A DNA stretch of 47,500 nucleotides from Prorocentrum cordatum. Taxonomy: Eukaryota; Sar; Dinophyceae; Prorocentrales; Prorocentraceae. This document shows, in pieces, positions 19,471 to 29,871 of this stretch. Position 1 is the stretch's first letter, and each line of letters opens with the position of its first letter. The notes beneath the pieces were generated by a model. That model saw only the letters and a program-made list of their open reading frames with translations. It searched no databases and was not told the origin of the DNA. The position numbers and the translations under genes are program-made. The stretch lies in contig CAUYUJ010015032.1 in the NCBI GenBank assembly GCA_963575745.1, positions 50,001 through 97,500 of the forward strand, in the 5' to 3' direction.

Positions 19471-19662
19471 AGCCCTGTGTCCAACCCACCCCTCCTCCGC
19501 TGCACTTCCCTCTTCCCCGAGATCACCCGACTCTGCGCTTGCGCCGCGAACCGGCCCCGAGGCGCGGTACTCCGCACGCCATCTCGCGCCCCCCCCCCCC
19601 CGGAGGACAGCTCTCGCGCCCGGGCCGCGGGGCGCGAAGCGCGGTTATTATCGTACCCTCTC

Positions 19663-20026
19663 ATCCTCCCTCCGCCCTCCCTCCCTCCTCCCTCCTCCCT
19701 CCTCCCTCCTCCCTCCTCCCTCCTCCCTCCTCCGTCCTCCCTCCTCCTCCCTCCCTCCTCCGTCCTCCCTCCTTCCTCCCTCCTCCGTCCTCCCTCCTCT
19801 CTCCGTCCTCCCTCCTCCCTCCTCCCTTCTCCCTCCTCCCTCCTCCGTCACCCCTCCCCCCTCCTCCCTCCTCCTCCCTCTCCCTCCGCCCTCCGCCTTG
19901 TTCACTCCCCCCTCCTCCCTCTCCCTCCGCCCTCCGCCTTCCTCCACCCCCCCCTCCGCCTCTCCCTCCCCCGTCCCCCCTCCTCCGTCTCCCTCCGCCC
20001 TCTGCCCTCCTCCCCCTCCCTCCTCG
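19663..20026. repeat. (CCTCCCT)n pyrimidine repeat
   Basis: CCTCCCT/CTCCGT units fill the whole interval on the plus strand and give Ser/Pro/Leu pseudo-peptides. Confidence 0.92.
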
Positions 20027-20030
20027 CGTC

Positions 20031-20105
20031 GTCGCGCGCGCATGCCGAAATCCTTCAACAACCATCGGTTCCGTAATTAAAAAATTGAGTGTCCAAAAAG
20101 CATAT
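20031..20105. repeat. Detached fragment of the 1-7 kb array unit
   Basis: GCGTCGTCGCGCGCGCATGC followed by CGAAATCCTTCAACAAC and then GTGTCCAAAAAGCATA matches unit 4 at about 4420-4505 with a deletion. The array family is therefore dispersed as well as tandem. Confidence 0.85.
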
Positions 20106-20107
20106 CA

Positions 20108-20184
20108 GAGTGAGGGGGCTGAACCGAACGGTCATTCACTGTCCCCGGGTGCGTGGCTGAAGTGGAATTCCGCGATGCGGATTG

Positions 20185-20216
<32 letters not shown>

Positions 20217-20575
20217 GGTGCTGTTGTTGTTCTTGTTGTTGTTGTTGTTGTTGTTGTGGTTGTTGTTGTTTGTTGTTGTCGTCGTCCCACCCGCGACCCG
20301 CCCCGCGACCCACCCGCGACCCACCCCGCGACCCACCCGCGAACCACCCCGCGATCCACCCGAGACCCACCCGCGACCCACCCGCGACCCACCCCGCGAC
20401 CCGCCCGCGACCCACCCCGCGACCCGCCCGCGACCCACCCCGAGACCCCCCCGGCGACCCACCCGCGACCCACCCGCGACCCACCCGCGACCCCCACCCC
20501 GCGCCGCGACCGCGACCCACCGCGACCCACCCGCGACCCACCCGCGACCCACCCCGCGACCCACTCTAAATTGAC
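20108..20575 (+). repeat. Composite repeat, copy 1: head module, (TTG)n, CGACCCACCC minisatellite
   Basis: The head module of about 70 bp (GGGGGCTGAACCGAACGGTC ... AATTCCGCGATGCGGATT) is followed by (TTG)n at 20180-20283 and then an array of 10-11 bp units CGACCCACCCG up to about 20570. The same three parts recur in the same order at 21199-21540. Confidence 0.9.
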
Positions 20576-21030
20576 GGCGCCTGCGGCGTTTTTTTTTGCA
20601 TTCGTTCCAAGTCGTTCCAGGTGGAGAACCTGCGACCCACCCGCGACCCAAACCGCGTTCAGTGTGCAAATCAAAATGTTCTGCGCCTGCGGCGGGCTGT
20701 TTTTGAATCCCTTCCAAGTGGAGGTGGAGAGCCCGCGACCCACCCGCGACCCAAACTACGTTTATTGAACAAGCCAAAACTTCGGACCTGCGGCGGGTTT
20801 CTTCTGCATTGGCGACCCACCCGCGACCCACCCGCGACCCACCCGTGACCCACCCCGACCCACCCCGCGACCCACACGCGACCCACCCCGCGACCCACCC
20901 GCGACCCACCCGTGACCCACCCGCGACCCACCGCGACCCACCCGCGACCCACCCGCGACCCTCCCCGCGACCCACCCAAAATATTCCGCGCCTGCGGCGG
21001 GCTTCTTTTGCATTCGTTCCAAGCTTGTTT
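20576..21030. repeat. Minisatellite-linked repeats with GCATTCGTTCCAAG segments
   Basis: A CCTGCGGCGGGCTTnTTTTG segment, followed at some copies by CATTCGTTCCAAG, recurs near 20578, 20690, 20790 and 20990, separated by short or long CGACCCACCC arrays (20631-20655, 20733-20758, 20811-20980). The longer unit appears to be about 110-200 bp. Confidence 0.8.
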
Positions 21031-21139
21031 TGCACTCGTAAGGGCCACGAGGTCCGACGGCCCGACGCCCGCGTCGACCGCGCCCGCCCCCTCACTCTTA
21101 TCCGCAATTGCGGGGTGCTATGTAGATGTGTGTATTTAT

Positions 21140-21190
21140 GCATGTCTATATATATACACATATATATATATATGTGTGTGTATTTATACA
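21140..21190. repeat. (TA)n/(TG)n tract
   Basis: Short TATATATACACA and TATATGTGTGTG stretches, just upstream of the second composite repeat. Confidence 0.85.
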
Positions 21191-21198
21191 TTTATCAT

Positions 21199-21540
21199 AC
21201 TGAAGGGGGCTGAACCGAACGGTCATTCACTGTCCATGGGTGCGTGGCTGAAGTGGAATTCCGCGATGCGGATTATTGTGGTTGTTGTTGTGGTTGCTGT
21301 TGTTTGCTGTTTGTTGTTTGTTGCTTGTTATTTGTTGTTTGTTGTTTCTTTTTTTTGTCGTCGTCCCACCCGCGACCCGGCCCGCGACCCACCCGCGACC
21401 CACCCCGCGACCCACCCCGAGACCCCGCCCGCGAACCCCCCGGCGACCCACCCGCGAGACCCCCCCGGCGACCCCCCCGGCGACCCACCCGCGACCCACC
21501 CGCGACCCACCCCGCGACCCGCCCGCGACCCACCCCGGAC
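21199..21540 (+). repeat. Composite repeat, copy 2
   Basis: The head module matches 20108-20178 almost exactly through GGTCATTCACTGTCC and GTGCGTGGCTGAAGTGGAAT. A degenerate TTG/TTTG tract (21277-21356) and a CGACCCACCC array (21366-21537) follow. Confidence 0.9.
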
Positions 21541-21964
21541 TCTGAAATGCAGGGCGCTGCTGCGGAACAGTCTGGAGGCCGCGTGTGCCCCCTACCGGAA
21601 CGGCCACACTTGCAGATTCGGCGCTCGCGCTGTGAATGCTCTGCCCTGCCAGGGCTTTGCCGCGTCGTCCGAGCTCCCCAGCTGCCCGCACGCCCTCCTG
21701 TGCGCAGCGGCGTGGACACTCCGCGGGGCCCGGCGAGAGCTTGGGCGGTCCCCTCCAGTGTGGACACGGGGGCCCCCTGCTTGGCCGCAGGTGGGAGCCC
21801 CCCACAACCAGGGGCAGGGCCCCAGGCCCCGAGGAGGAAGACGCGGAGGCGGGCTGAGCACCGGTGGCCGAGGGTCCAAGCCTCTGGATGTGTTGAGGAA
21901 GGCGTTGGACGCCCGGATGCCTCTGGGACCATAGGGGAGGCACCCGGCGCCGTGAGCAAATCGA
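21541..21964 (+). other. Unassigned GC-rich stretch with open frames
   Basis: Two plus frames are open throughout. One reads LEAACAPYRNGHTCRFGA and is mildly protein-like. No family is recognised. Across the element at 21973-22085 the second frame would continue for about 100 bp in the reconstituted empty site, but this is weak evidence at this GC content. Confidence 0.3.
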
Positions 21965-21972
21965 TACTGGAG

Positions 21973-22085
21973 TTCGGTGGGGCACGTCCTCCTCCAGGCG
22001 GATTTTGGACGCCGCATAGAAATAGGTTAAAATAGTTTAGGAGGTAATAGAAAATTCCTCCTGTAGAGGGACGTGCCCGACTTGA
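21973..22085. mobile_element. 113-bp GTCGGGC-family miniature element
   Basis: The right end read inwards is TCAAGTCGGGCACGTCCCTC then TACAGG. The left end, GGGGCACGTCCTCCTCCAGG, is its decayed partner. The flanks TACTGGAG (21965-21972) and GACTGGAG (22086-22093) form an 8-bp duplication with one mismatch. The post-terminal GGCGGATTTTGGA is shared with the left end of the 43073-44815 element. Confidence 0.8.
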
Positions 22086-22189
22086 GACTGGAGGCTCCGA
22101 CCCGGCTCCATGGCCCCAGGAGACCCTCGCGGACCGATCCAGAGCTTAAGCATGGGGCCAAGAGCTCAGGTCGCTGACTTCTCACGACT

Positions 22190-22375
22190 TCTTTGAAGGG
22201 GCCCTGGGACACACAAATAAATACACACACATAAAAAAAATCCCAATACTTTTCCCATATTTTCTGGGTTTTTGTCTTCCCCCCCAATTCCCATATTCTC
22301 CCATATGTTCTCGGGAATCGGCGATTAATTGTGTCTGTGTGTTTTTTCCCCCTCCTGATTCTTGTCTCGACGGCA
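22190..22375. repeat. GGGGCCCTGG-ACAC dispersed element, copy 1
   Basis: It shares with 34674-34857 the start AAGGGGCCCTGG(G/C)ACAC, the central TTTCCCATAT, TTCCCATnnT and GGGGGAATCG-like blocks, and the end GTCTG(T/C)GTGTTT, in the same order. The ends are imperfectly inverted (ACACACA / TGTGTGT). No convincing target duplication. No gene. Confidence 0.7.
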
Positions 22376-22512
22376 TGATTTCTCAGGAGCCCCGCTGGGC
22401 TCCGCGGGGGAAGAGAGGGGCGTGCTCGCGGAGCAGCACGGGTGCTCCTCGAGGGCCCCCCCGCGCTGCCCAAGCAGGGGTGCGCGCGGACGAGGCGTCA
22501 CCGACGAGAGGG

Positions 22513-22562
22513 ATGATGATGATGATGCTGATGATGATGATGCTGATGATGATGATGCTGCT

Positions 22563-22593
<31 letters not shown>

Positions 22594-22660
22594 CTGATGA
22601 TGATGATGATGATGATGAGAAGGAGGAGGAGGAGGAGGAGGAGGAGGAGGAGGAGGAGAG
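22513..22660. repeat. (ATG)n then (AGG)n microsatellites
   Basis: ATG/CTG repeats to about 22617, then a switch to AGG repeats, giving adjacent trinucleotide tracts of different sequence. Confidence 0.92.
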
Positions 22661-22671
22661 CACGCTGATAG

Positions 22672-22911
22672 AAGGGCCCTGGAACACACATTCTCGTGGT
22701 TACAGTGGGGGCCCGACCACAAGGCACCTTCCACACGAAACCCAACCCCGAGACCCCAGGGCGTCCACGGATGGTTGGTGTGGGCGCGACACCGCTTCCC
22801 ATTGCAGAGCCATCGAAACCCAAGAAACACAGGGCACCCGCGAGGCGAGCAGGGTGTTTCCTGGCAGGGGTCTCCACCGTAAGGGCCCTGGAACACACAT
22901 TCTCGTGGCTA
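22672..22911. repeat. Pair of 31-bp direct repeats 209 bp apart
   Basis: AAGGGCCCTGGAACACACAT followed by TCTCGTGG(T/C)TA occurs at 22672 and 22881. The word resembles the start of the 22190 and 34674 elements (GGGCCCTGGnACACnC), so these may be two solo ends or a duplicated unit. Confidence 0.8.
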
Positions 22912-22937
22912 TCAGAACATATCCCCCGGCAACGGGG

Positions 22938-23082
22938 GCCCTCCTCCTGTGACCCTCGCGCTCGCCAGGAGGAGGACGAGAAGCAGGCGGAGAAAGACGA
23001 GCCAAACACCAATCAACTGTGGCCGAAGTGCGCGCCCAGGACGAGTGCGAGGAACTCCTGGACCACACCTGCGCCCCTCCTA
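22938..23082 (+). CDS. Possible terminal exon, unrecognised
   Basis: After CTCGCCAG, an AG|G acceptor-like site, one plus frame reads STVAEVRAQDECEELLDHTC followed by APPKT and a stop. It is charged and amphipathic, unlike repeat-driven frames nearby. A second plus frame is also open. I do not recognise the family. Confidence 0.2.
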
Positions 23083-23164
23083 AGACCTGAGGCTCCCGGG
23101 CCTTAACCGCGAAGGGTCTTCAATGATGGTCCCCCCCCAAAGCTCTCGGCGGGGAATAGAAACT

Positions 23165-23455
23165 CGTCCCTCCTCCTCCTCGTCCTTCCCCTCCCTCCTC
23201 CTTCCCCTCCCTCCTCCTCCTCCTCCTCCGCCTCCTCCTCCTCCTCCTCCTCCTCCTCCTCCTCCTCCTCCTCCTCCTCCTCCTCCTCCTCCTCCCCCTC
23301 CCCCCTCCTCCTCCTCCTCCTCCTCCTCCTCCTCCTCCTCTTCCTCCTGCCCTTCTCCTCCTCCTCCTCCTCCTCCCCCTCCTCCTCTCCTCCTCCTCCT
23401 CCTCCTCCTCCTCCTCCTCCTCCTCCTCCTCCTCCTCCTCCTCCTCCTCCCCCTG
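23165..23455. repeat. (TCC)n microsatellite
   Basis: Nearly 290 bp of TCC/CTC repeats with a few CCC interruptions. Confidence 0.95.
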
Positions 23456-23529
23456 TTCTGGGCTCCGTTTCGTAGACTCGAGGAGGAGGGAGGGCGACGA
23501 CGACGACGACGACGATTCTTGCTCATTCC

Positions 23530-23680
23530 TCATCCATGCTCTCGCTCGCCGTGCCGTGGGTTGCAGATTCGCTTCAATGTTTGGAGTCCTCGACTTGCTC
23601 TTGGTGACAGTATCACAGCGATAGTTATTCTGGACCCTAAAGGCGACATCTGCACTCCAGGTGGCAGTCCTTTCCAATCA
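23530..23680. other. Island between microsatellites with open frames on both strands
   Basis: The plus strand reads LGDSITAIVILDPKGDIC; the minus strand reads VQNNYRCDTVTKSKSRTPN. Base composition here is near neutral, so open frames are less trivial than elsewhere, but I recognise neither. It could be an exon between repeat-filled introns. Confidence 0.3.
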
Positions 23681-23681
23681 G

Positions 23682-23727
23682 TCCTCCTCCTCCTCCTCCT
23701 CCTCCTCCTCCTCCTCCTCCTCCTCTT
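23682..23727. repeat. (TCC)n microsatellite
   Basis: Short pure TCC run immediately before the minisatellite at 23728. Confidence 0.9.
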
Positions 23728-23965
23728 CAGAAGCCACACCGCCGTGCCTGGGTTGTGGGGTCAGAAGCCTCACCGACGTACCTGGGTTGTGGGCCAGAAG
23801 CATCACCGCCGTTTCTGGATTGTGGGTCCGAAGCCTCACCGACGTGCCTGGGCTGTTGCTGAAAGACCTGACCGCCGTGCTTGGGTTGTGAGTCAAACGC
23901 CTCGCCGCCGGTGTGGGTAATGTGTGTCACGGACTGCACCGCCGTGCCTGGGTCGTGGGTGAAGA
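23728..23965. repeat. Minisatellite of about 33-36 bp, seven units
   Basis: Units contain GAAGCCTCACCG(A/C)CGTGCC followed by TGGGTTGTGGGTC. Seven copies of decreasing similarity are recognisable, then a (GTC)n run to 24035. Confidence 0.85.
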
Positions 23966-24035
23966 CCCCACCGCTGTCGTCGTCGCCTTCGTCGCCGCCG
24001 TCGTCGTCTTCGTCGTTGTCGTCGTCGCCGCCGCG

Positions 24036-24560
24036 GGTGAATTATTTTCCCACTGTTGTCGGCCGTCCTGATTATTGTAGGGTGGTTCTTTCTCCCAGTG
24101 GGCAGTGCCTCGTGGGCTACGGAGGAATTTCGAGCATGTTCGTACAAGGCTTGCAATAGGAGTCGTTCTATCTCCAATCGACTCTTCGGTTCGTCTTCGT
24201 CGTCGTCGTCGTCGCCGCCGTCGCCGCCGCGAGGGTATTGTTTTCCCACTATTCTCGGCGGTGCTCAATACTGTTGAGCAAACAGATTTGTGAGCAGTTT
24301 CTTGTCGTCTCATGCCTCCGCGATGCGTGTTCGCACGCGTGCAGCAGTTGCGGTGGCGGCGTGTAGGGGAGGAGGAGGGAGGGAGGAGGAGGAGGAGGAA
24401 GCCGCCTGGCGTTGAACGTTGAGAGGTTTGATCACTTCTCTTGGCCTCTCAGGCCTCCGCCGCCGAGAATAATTAATTTCCAACTATTGCTGGGGTCCCA
24501 ATCCGTCAATAAGCCCGCGAAACAATTCATAATTGTCCCATTATTGCCGGGGGTTTATTA
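24036..24560. repeat. Dispersed TTATTTTCCCACTnTT motif
   Basis: GAATTATTTTCCCACTGTTG (24040), TATTGTTTTCCCACTATTCT (24236), AATTAATTTCCAACTATTGC (24472) and ATAATTGTCCCATTATTGCC (24530) are diverged copies. The first two are each followed by CGGC(C/G)GT. A (CGTC)n run lies at 24190-24225. Confidence 0.65.
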
Positions 24561-25024
24561 AAGACCCTTCTCGAGTTACAAACTTCTCGTGCCCTGGCCA
24601 TCGCAATTTGTCGTCACCACCACCGCCTCCTCATCCCCCTTCGCCCTCGCTTCCTCCTCCTCCTCCTCTTCATCGGGCTTCCGCCTCACCATTGATCTGA
24701 AGGGTTCTATTTAACTCTATCTCTCTCTCACCAACTCCTCTTCCTCTTTATCTGGCTGCCCCATCATTGGATTGAAGGAGTCTGAATATTTCTCTTTCCG
24801 CTCTCATTTCCTCTCCCACCCCTCTCTCACCGAGCATCCTTTCATCGCCACCACCCCGTGTTCAGAATGTTCTGGCGGGCCTCTCCCGGAACATTCTGGG
24901 ATCATCTGCTGCTGCCTGCCTCTCGGGTCTGCCCATGGGCATGCACTGCGCCCAAACCGCGCTCACAGCGGAGTGCGCGGCGGTCCGCCGAGGCAGCCCA
25001 ACAGCATCGCAGTGAAAGGGGCTC

Positions 25025-25103
25025 TCTCTTTCTCCTCTCTCTCTCTCTCTCTTTCTGTCTCTCTCTCTCTCTCTTTCTTTCTCTCTCTCTCTCTCTCACT
25101 GTC
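25025..25103. repeat. (CT)n microsatellite
   Basis: CTCTCTCT with TTTC interruptions. In plus sense it is a polypyrimidine tract, but no splice acceptor or conserved exon follows clearly. Confidence 0.92.
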
Positions 25104-25208
25104 GTTTCCTGCCTACCTTGCGAAAACCCAGCGCCTCCCGTATCGCCTCTCCCGGAAGCGATTGCAAACGCAGCGCCGCGCCACCGCTCTCCGAGCCGAC
25201 CCCCCCAT

Positions 25209-25337
25209 CCTCGTCGCTCGGACGTCCATTCCCTCTGCTTCTTCCTGGTCTCGTGCGTGGCCTTTCCGCAGGATGCGCCAGGATGCTCCTTGATAATCCC
25301 CGCCGGGAAACAGTGCACACGTCCGAGCGATACCAAG
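25209..25337. mobile_element. Relative of the 16130-16587 element without the repeat cargo
   Basis: Left TCGCTCGGACGTCCAT, right ACACGTCCGAGCGATACC. The interior TCGTGCGTGG ... AGGATGCTCCT ... TGCACACGTCCGAGCGAT matches the right third of the 16130 copy, which has an added (TCC)n tract of about 250 bp. Confidence 0.72.
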
Positions 25338-25491
25338 CCCCCGCCCCCCCGCGTCGAAGACCTGCGCTGCCGCGGACCACAGAGGCCGCCTCCCCTTCGA
25401 CGCCCCTCCTGCCGAGCCAGCCGCCGTCGCCGCCGACGCCCTCTTTGGTCGACGTAGCCGCAGCCGGCGCTTCGTGCACTCATTGGTGATG

Positions 25492-25652
25492 TTAAGTCGG
25501 GCGTGTCCCCCTACAGGTGGGTTGTGGACGAAAAATAAAACATACCCAAAAGTGATCAAACATAGTCAACAAGAACACAAAAAAGCGCCCCAATATTATT
25601 TGTTGTAAGTGTTTTCGGATCTTCCCCCTGTAGAGGGACTGGCCCGACTTGA
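25492..25652. mobile_element. 161-bp GTCGGGC miniature element, 8-bp target duplication
   Basis: Left end TTAAGTCGGGCGTGTCCCCC then TACAGG; the complement of the right end is TCAAGTCGGGCCAGTCCCTC then TACAGG. Flanks TGGTGATG (25484-25491) and TGGCGATG (25653-25660). The interior is AT-rich. The restored empty site keeps one frame open on both sides (see 25653), but neither target copy offers an AG/GT pair. Confidence 0.9.
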
Positions 25653-25750
25653 TGGCGATGTCGAGCAGCACCCCGGCGGCAGGCAGCAACAGGCAGCGGG
25701 GCGCGCTGGACGAGCTGGTGCGGCCCAGGCCCATACAGAGAGTCAGGTAG
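25653..25750 (+). CDS. Possible exon following the 25492 element, unrecognised
   Basis: The frame reads MSSSTPAAGSNRQRGALDEL followed by VRPRPIQR and then CAG|GTAGAG, a plausible GT donor. In the reconstituted empty site the same frame extends upstream through AAVAADALFGRRSRSRRF without a stop. There is no domain match and the evidence is only an open frame with a donor-like site. Confidence 0.22.
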
Positions 25751-26348
25751 AGTTTGTAAATAGTTTTCAAAACTTATGCCATGTCCTTTGTATTGCATTT
25801 ATCCTGTTTTACATAGTTTTGATATGGGATTCCTAATTTATCTACGTTTTGCATTTGGAATAATAAAATTCACATTGCGACTGAATTCGTCTGGACTGGG
25901 AGCGTGTCTATGAACGCGCGACCATGGTCGGAACCTCAAGAAGGCGCCAGCGGCGACGACTCCGGCGACTGCGAGCTCCTGAACGTCGGTCTCCAGAGGA
26001 GCAGCCCAGTATATAGTTCTGGAAGCAGCTGCCGGATGAACACGCTGAACTGAATCAAGCTCTAGAAGGAGCGCCGGAGTAAAACTCTCGAGGGAGCGCC
26101 GGAGAGAAATTCTAGAAGATGCCTGCCCCCCCCGTCGCTCCTGCGCTGCGCCCCTGCGTACGTCGTCCGCGGAGTCCTTCGCCGTCCCAAATTCTACTTC
26201 GTGTTGTACAAGGGCGCGGCGGTCCGACAGGATCCTTGCCAACACACGCCGCTTTCCCACCGCTCGGCTGCGTCCAAAAACCATCGAACTCGCATATGTA
26301 AACAGCAGACAAACCACCCCCATCATAAGCACCCCGACAAGCGAAGCC

Positions 26349-26430
26349 GTTTAGTAAACGCACCCATGGAAGGAATCGAACAGGGCAGGGCTGTTTAGTA
26401 AACGCCCAGGGCTGTTTAGTGAACGCGGAT
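26349..26430. repeat. Three GTTTAGTAAACGC repeats
   Basis: CCGTTTAGTAAACGC, CTGTTTAGTAAACGC and CTGTTTAGTGAACGC occur in about 80 bp. GTTTAGTAAAC is nearly palindromic, and a similar pair lies at 17893-17925. Confidence 0.75.
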
Positions 26431-26495
26431 TGTCGGGGTCGGGGTGGTTTTCCACCCTTGGATCTGATCCGTCCAGCAAGCATCGGATCCGCGTA

Positions 26496-26649
26496 CAGTC
26501 GGCCTTGATTGGACAGGACACGCGAGAGGACACAAGACCCTTCCGAGGGCCACACCGCCATAGGAGTGCAAGAAGGCACGTGTCGCGAGGCACAGGACAC
26601 AAGGGTACCCTTGAGCTGGCAGGGTCGACCTACTAATCCGGGACGACTG
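26496..26649. mobile_element. 154-bp TA-flanked inverted-repeat element
   Basis: Left end CAGTCGGCCTTGATTGG; the complement of the right end is CAGTCGTCCCGGATTAG. TA flanks both sides (26494-26495 and 26650-26651). A second, larger and more decayed copy is at 15254-15584. The ends again begin CAGT, as in the Tc1/mariner-like element at 5486. Confidence 0.85.
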
Positions 26650-26651
26650 TA

Positions 26652-28570
26652 GGATCCGCAGCGGATCCGTACCTGGATCCCACGCCCGCGGCGATGTTGA
26701 CACTCCCCAGCGGGGACCCTCGTCAAAGTCTGCGGGGGCCCCTGCATTTACTTTCGGGCGCCCGACGCTGCCGCCCATGGCCTGCGACCTGCCGCCAAGC
26801 CCCCTAGACAGGTTGGGCCGAGGGCCCCTGGCCTGGCTGGACTGGCAGCCTGGCGCCATCGTGCGATCTGAAACGTCGGGGCGACGTCTCGAATCGTGCC
26901 AACGTGCCCGACTGTCTGTAGCGGGGGTTGCAAGGTTAGGATCTGCGGCCCTTGGACGCCCACGCGGAACCAGTTGCAGCGGCGCCCGCCCATCAGCTCC
27001 AGGGGACTTGCACGGTCACGAATGGGCCTCAGAGGTGAGGATGCAGTGGTATGTGGCCTTGAGAGTTCACTGCGTCCTCATAAGACACTTTGGCAATAGT
27101 TCTGCGCCCCCCCCCCGAAACTGTGTCCTGTGCTCGGGCAGCTCGTTCAAGGCGGCGCTGAGGGCGCCCAGCGGAGAGGACGCGCCGCCCTTGACCTTAA
27201 GCTCCCTGGGAGGGCGTCGGAAGTCCCAGATTCGGCACGCTGGGCGGCCAGCCAGGCCGAGGAGGGCAGACAACTTGAACGAGACGGGACGGTCGGCTGG
27301 CGACGAGCGGCGTGACTTGCGACAGCTGCTTCACGGAATGAGGGCGTGGTGCGACGTGCCGCAATGTGGCAGCCCATCCTGCTCGCGGCCCGCTTGGGAT
27401 CCACCGCCCCTCTTGGGCCTTCAACTGGGAAGGCCGCTCGGCGTCTTTGCTAGGGCAGTGTAGGATGACGGTGAGGGAATGACAGCCGCGGAGTGTTGAG
27501 TCAACTATTTTCAGCCGCCTGGAAATGTGTTGGTTGAGGGATGGCAGAAACATCCCGATGATGACGACAGTGCCGAAAAGCAAGCCTCACAACATCATCG
27601 CCAAAGGCGTTGCAGCGCGCCCAATAGGGGCATCTCTTCATCGTCAACATACACTGTGTAAGATAACCAATCTAGCAACTATAGTGTGCCCCGTTTCTGC
27701 AAGTCTCCCGCGACCCCCCACAGGCGCGCAAATCCTCTTTACCCCGCGGGTGGCTCCCCGCGGACCATCGCAACAACCTGCGCAACTTCGCTCCGAACGC
27801 CGCTGCCCGTGGTAGATTGATTTGGACCCTCGCCTACAAAGCAACAACCCTTATCCAAGCATTGCGGGCTTTCGCCTCTGTGTCAACTGCCACCAAGAGA
27901 GCACAATGTCTTGTCGCAAAAGAATGCCGACTCTTGTTCGCATGGCGACCACTCGAAGGTTCCACCAACCCCGACAAGCCCAACGCATTGGCCACAGAGA
28001 AGCCTATTATCGCCTACGGTGGTCCGATATCGCAACAAGAGTGCCCCAACGTCACCAGTGTCACCTGAAGCATGGCACCAAGACGAGGCAGGCACCGAGA
28101 AATTTCTCAAGTTGTTCCGAGACGGCTTCCCAGGGCTTCTCCTAAAACAACGTCGTCGTCGTCCACCTCGTCTTGCCCTTCCTCCCCCTCCTCGTCGCCA
28201 CCCTCCTCGTCGTCCTCCTCCCAAGTTGAGCGACGAGCAAAAATGGTTGCTCTACGCGAGATGACATAGCGACCTTACGCGGCGGCATAAGCAGGCCGCC
28301 AGCGCGGCACGCTACATTAGAGACGACAGCGCGACCTTACGCGGGCAGTTTACGCGCCAACGTCGGCGCAAACGACTCCGTTGTTTTGCGTCGCTCAGTT
28401 GTCCGTCGACCCGCCACTCGGGGGCGGCCAACAGGGGGGCGTCCAAGAGGCGGGGGCGTAAATCATGGCCGGCGGCATGTGCGCGGCCCAGGGGGGGGGC
28501 CAGGGGAGTATTGAAATAAGAAAGGGCGCCATGAAATCTGGGGAAAGATTATGGCCCACGCCATGACATC
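26652..28570. other. About 1.9 kb without a recognised gene
   Basis: The sequence is mostly unique and moderately GC-rich. A plus-strand open frame of 228 codons (26777-27463) and one of 117 codons ending KLSDEQKWLLYAR (27911-28264) are the most protein-like, but neither matches a family I know. A short (GTC)n run lies at 28151-28215. GCGACCTTACGCGG(C/G)(C/G) occurs twice at 28270 and 28331. Confidence 0.4.
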
Positions 28571-28759
28571 CAACCCCCCTTAGTCATCACCCCCCTCTTG
28601 ACCACCCCCGAGCCACGGGGAATCCCCCACCCTCGGGGTCCTCAGCTCGATGCGGAGGCGGGCCGACCGGTGCTCCTCCAGCGTGAAGCCGAGGGGGCGA
28701 GCGGAGTCCGCCAGCCCCGCCCCAGCAGGCCCAAGAGGTCGGGGTGCTTTCTCCTCCGC

Positions 28760-29255
28760 CCTGCTCCTCCTCCTCCTCCTCCTCCCTCCTCCCTCCTCCT
28801 CCTCCCTCCCTCCTCCTCCTCCCCCTCCTTCTCCTCCTCCTCCCCTCCTCCTCCTCCTCCTCCTCCTCCTCCTCCTCCCTCCTCCCTCCTCCTCCTCCTC
28901 CTCCTCCTCCTCTCCTCCTCCTCCTCCTCCTCCTCCTCCTCCTCCACCTCCCCCTCCACCCCCTCCCTCTCCTCCTCCCTCCTCCTCCTCCTCCTCCCCC
29001 TTCTCCTCCTCCTCCTCCACCTCCTCCCTCTCCTCCTCCCTCTCCTCTCCCTCTCCTCCTCCTCCTTCTCCTCCTCCGCTTCCTCCTCCTCCTTCCTCTC
29101 CTCCTCCCTCTCCTCGTCCTCCTCCTCCTCCTCCTCCTCCACCTCCTCCACCTCCTCCCTCTCCCCCTCCGCCCTCCTCCTCCTCGTCCTCCTCCTTCTC
29201 CTCCTTCTCCACGTCCTCCTCCTCTTCCTCCTCATCCTCCACCTCCTCCTCCTCC
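28760..29255. repeat. (TCC)n microsatellite, about 500 bp
   Basis: Long TCC/CTC tract with CCC and TTC interruptions. All three frames on each strand are open (Ser, Pro, Leu; Glu, Gly, Arg), which explains several long spurious open frames. Confidence 0.95.
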
Positions 29256-29871
29256 GGCACCCCCGACAAAAGCTAGGGCTCCCAACTTCGCGCTTCGCGC
29301 TCCGCGAAGCGCGAACAACTTCGCGCTCTCGCGCCGCCCCCCTCAAAGGGAGAAAAGGAGGACGAGGAGGAGGGGGAGAGGGAACGAGGACCGCGGAGCG
29401 CGAATGACTTCGCTCCCTCGTGGGAGTCCTTGCACGAGAGAATGCTGCCTCTGAAGGCTCTGCGAGCGGCTCACGCCCGTCCCGAGGTCGCCCGGTGTGC
29501 GCGGGGCGAGCGTGCGTGGGCCGACGGCCAGGCACAAGCCAAGGCCGCGGGACGCGGGCCCGTCGCCGTGCGCTCAGAACCTTTCCGTGTGCCCGGGCGA
29601 TCGCTGTGGACGCGTTCTTCGTGCCCCGGGAACGAGATAAGGACCCGAACTTTCTGCACCGATGCCTTTTTTCTGGTCCCGCCCTGAGATTCGCACAAGA
29701 AAACGGACTCTGGTGCATACGGCATCCTGGTGTATGCATTGTTCGTTGCTTCCGCGGGAAAGCGGGGAAACAAGTATGTACCACACCACCCCGACGTCGT
29801 CCCCGACCCTCAAAAAATCCGGGGATTGAAAGAGAGCCCGCCACTGGTAATGTACATGTTCCAGCTTCCGA

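Noticed and set aside
23728-23965. CRISPR-like array of repeats of about 35 bp
   Set aside because: The units are contiguous diverged minisatellite copies with no spacers, in a eukaryotic context without cas genes.
25492-25660. Element at 25492 as a restoring intron like the one at 18263
   Set aside because: Its target copies (TGGTGATG / TGGCGATG) contain no AG on either strand, so no exact GT-AG or GA-AG pair is available.
26777-27463. 228-codon plus-strand open frame
   Set aside because: No recognisable motif, no supporting start or splice context, and high GC makes such frames common here. Left as unassigned sequence.
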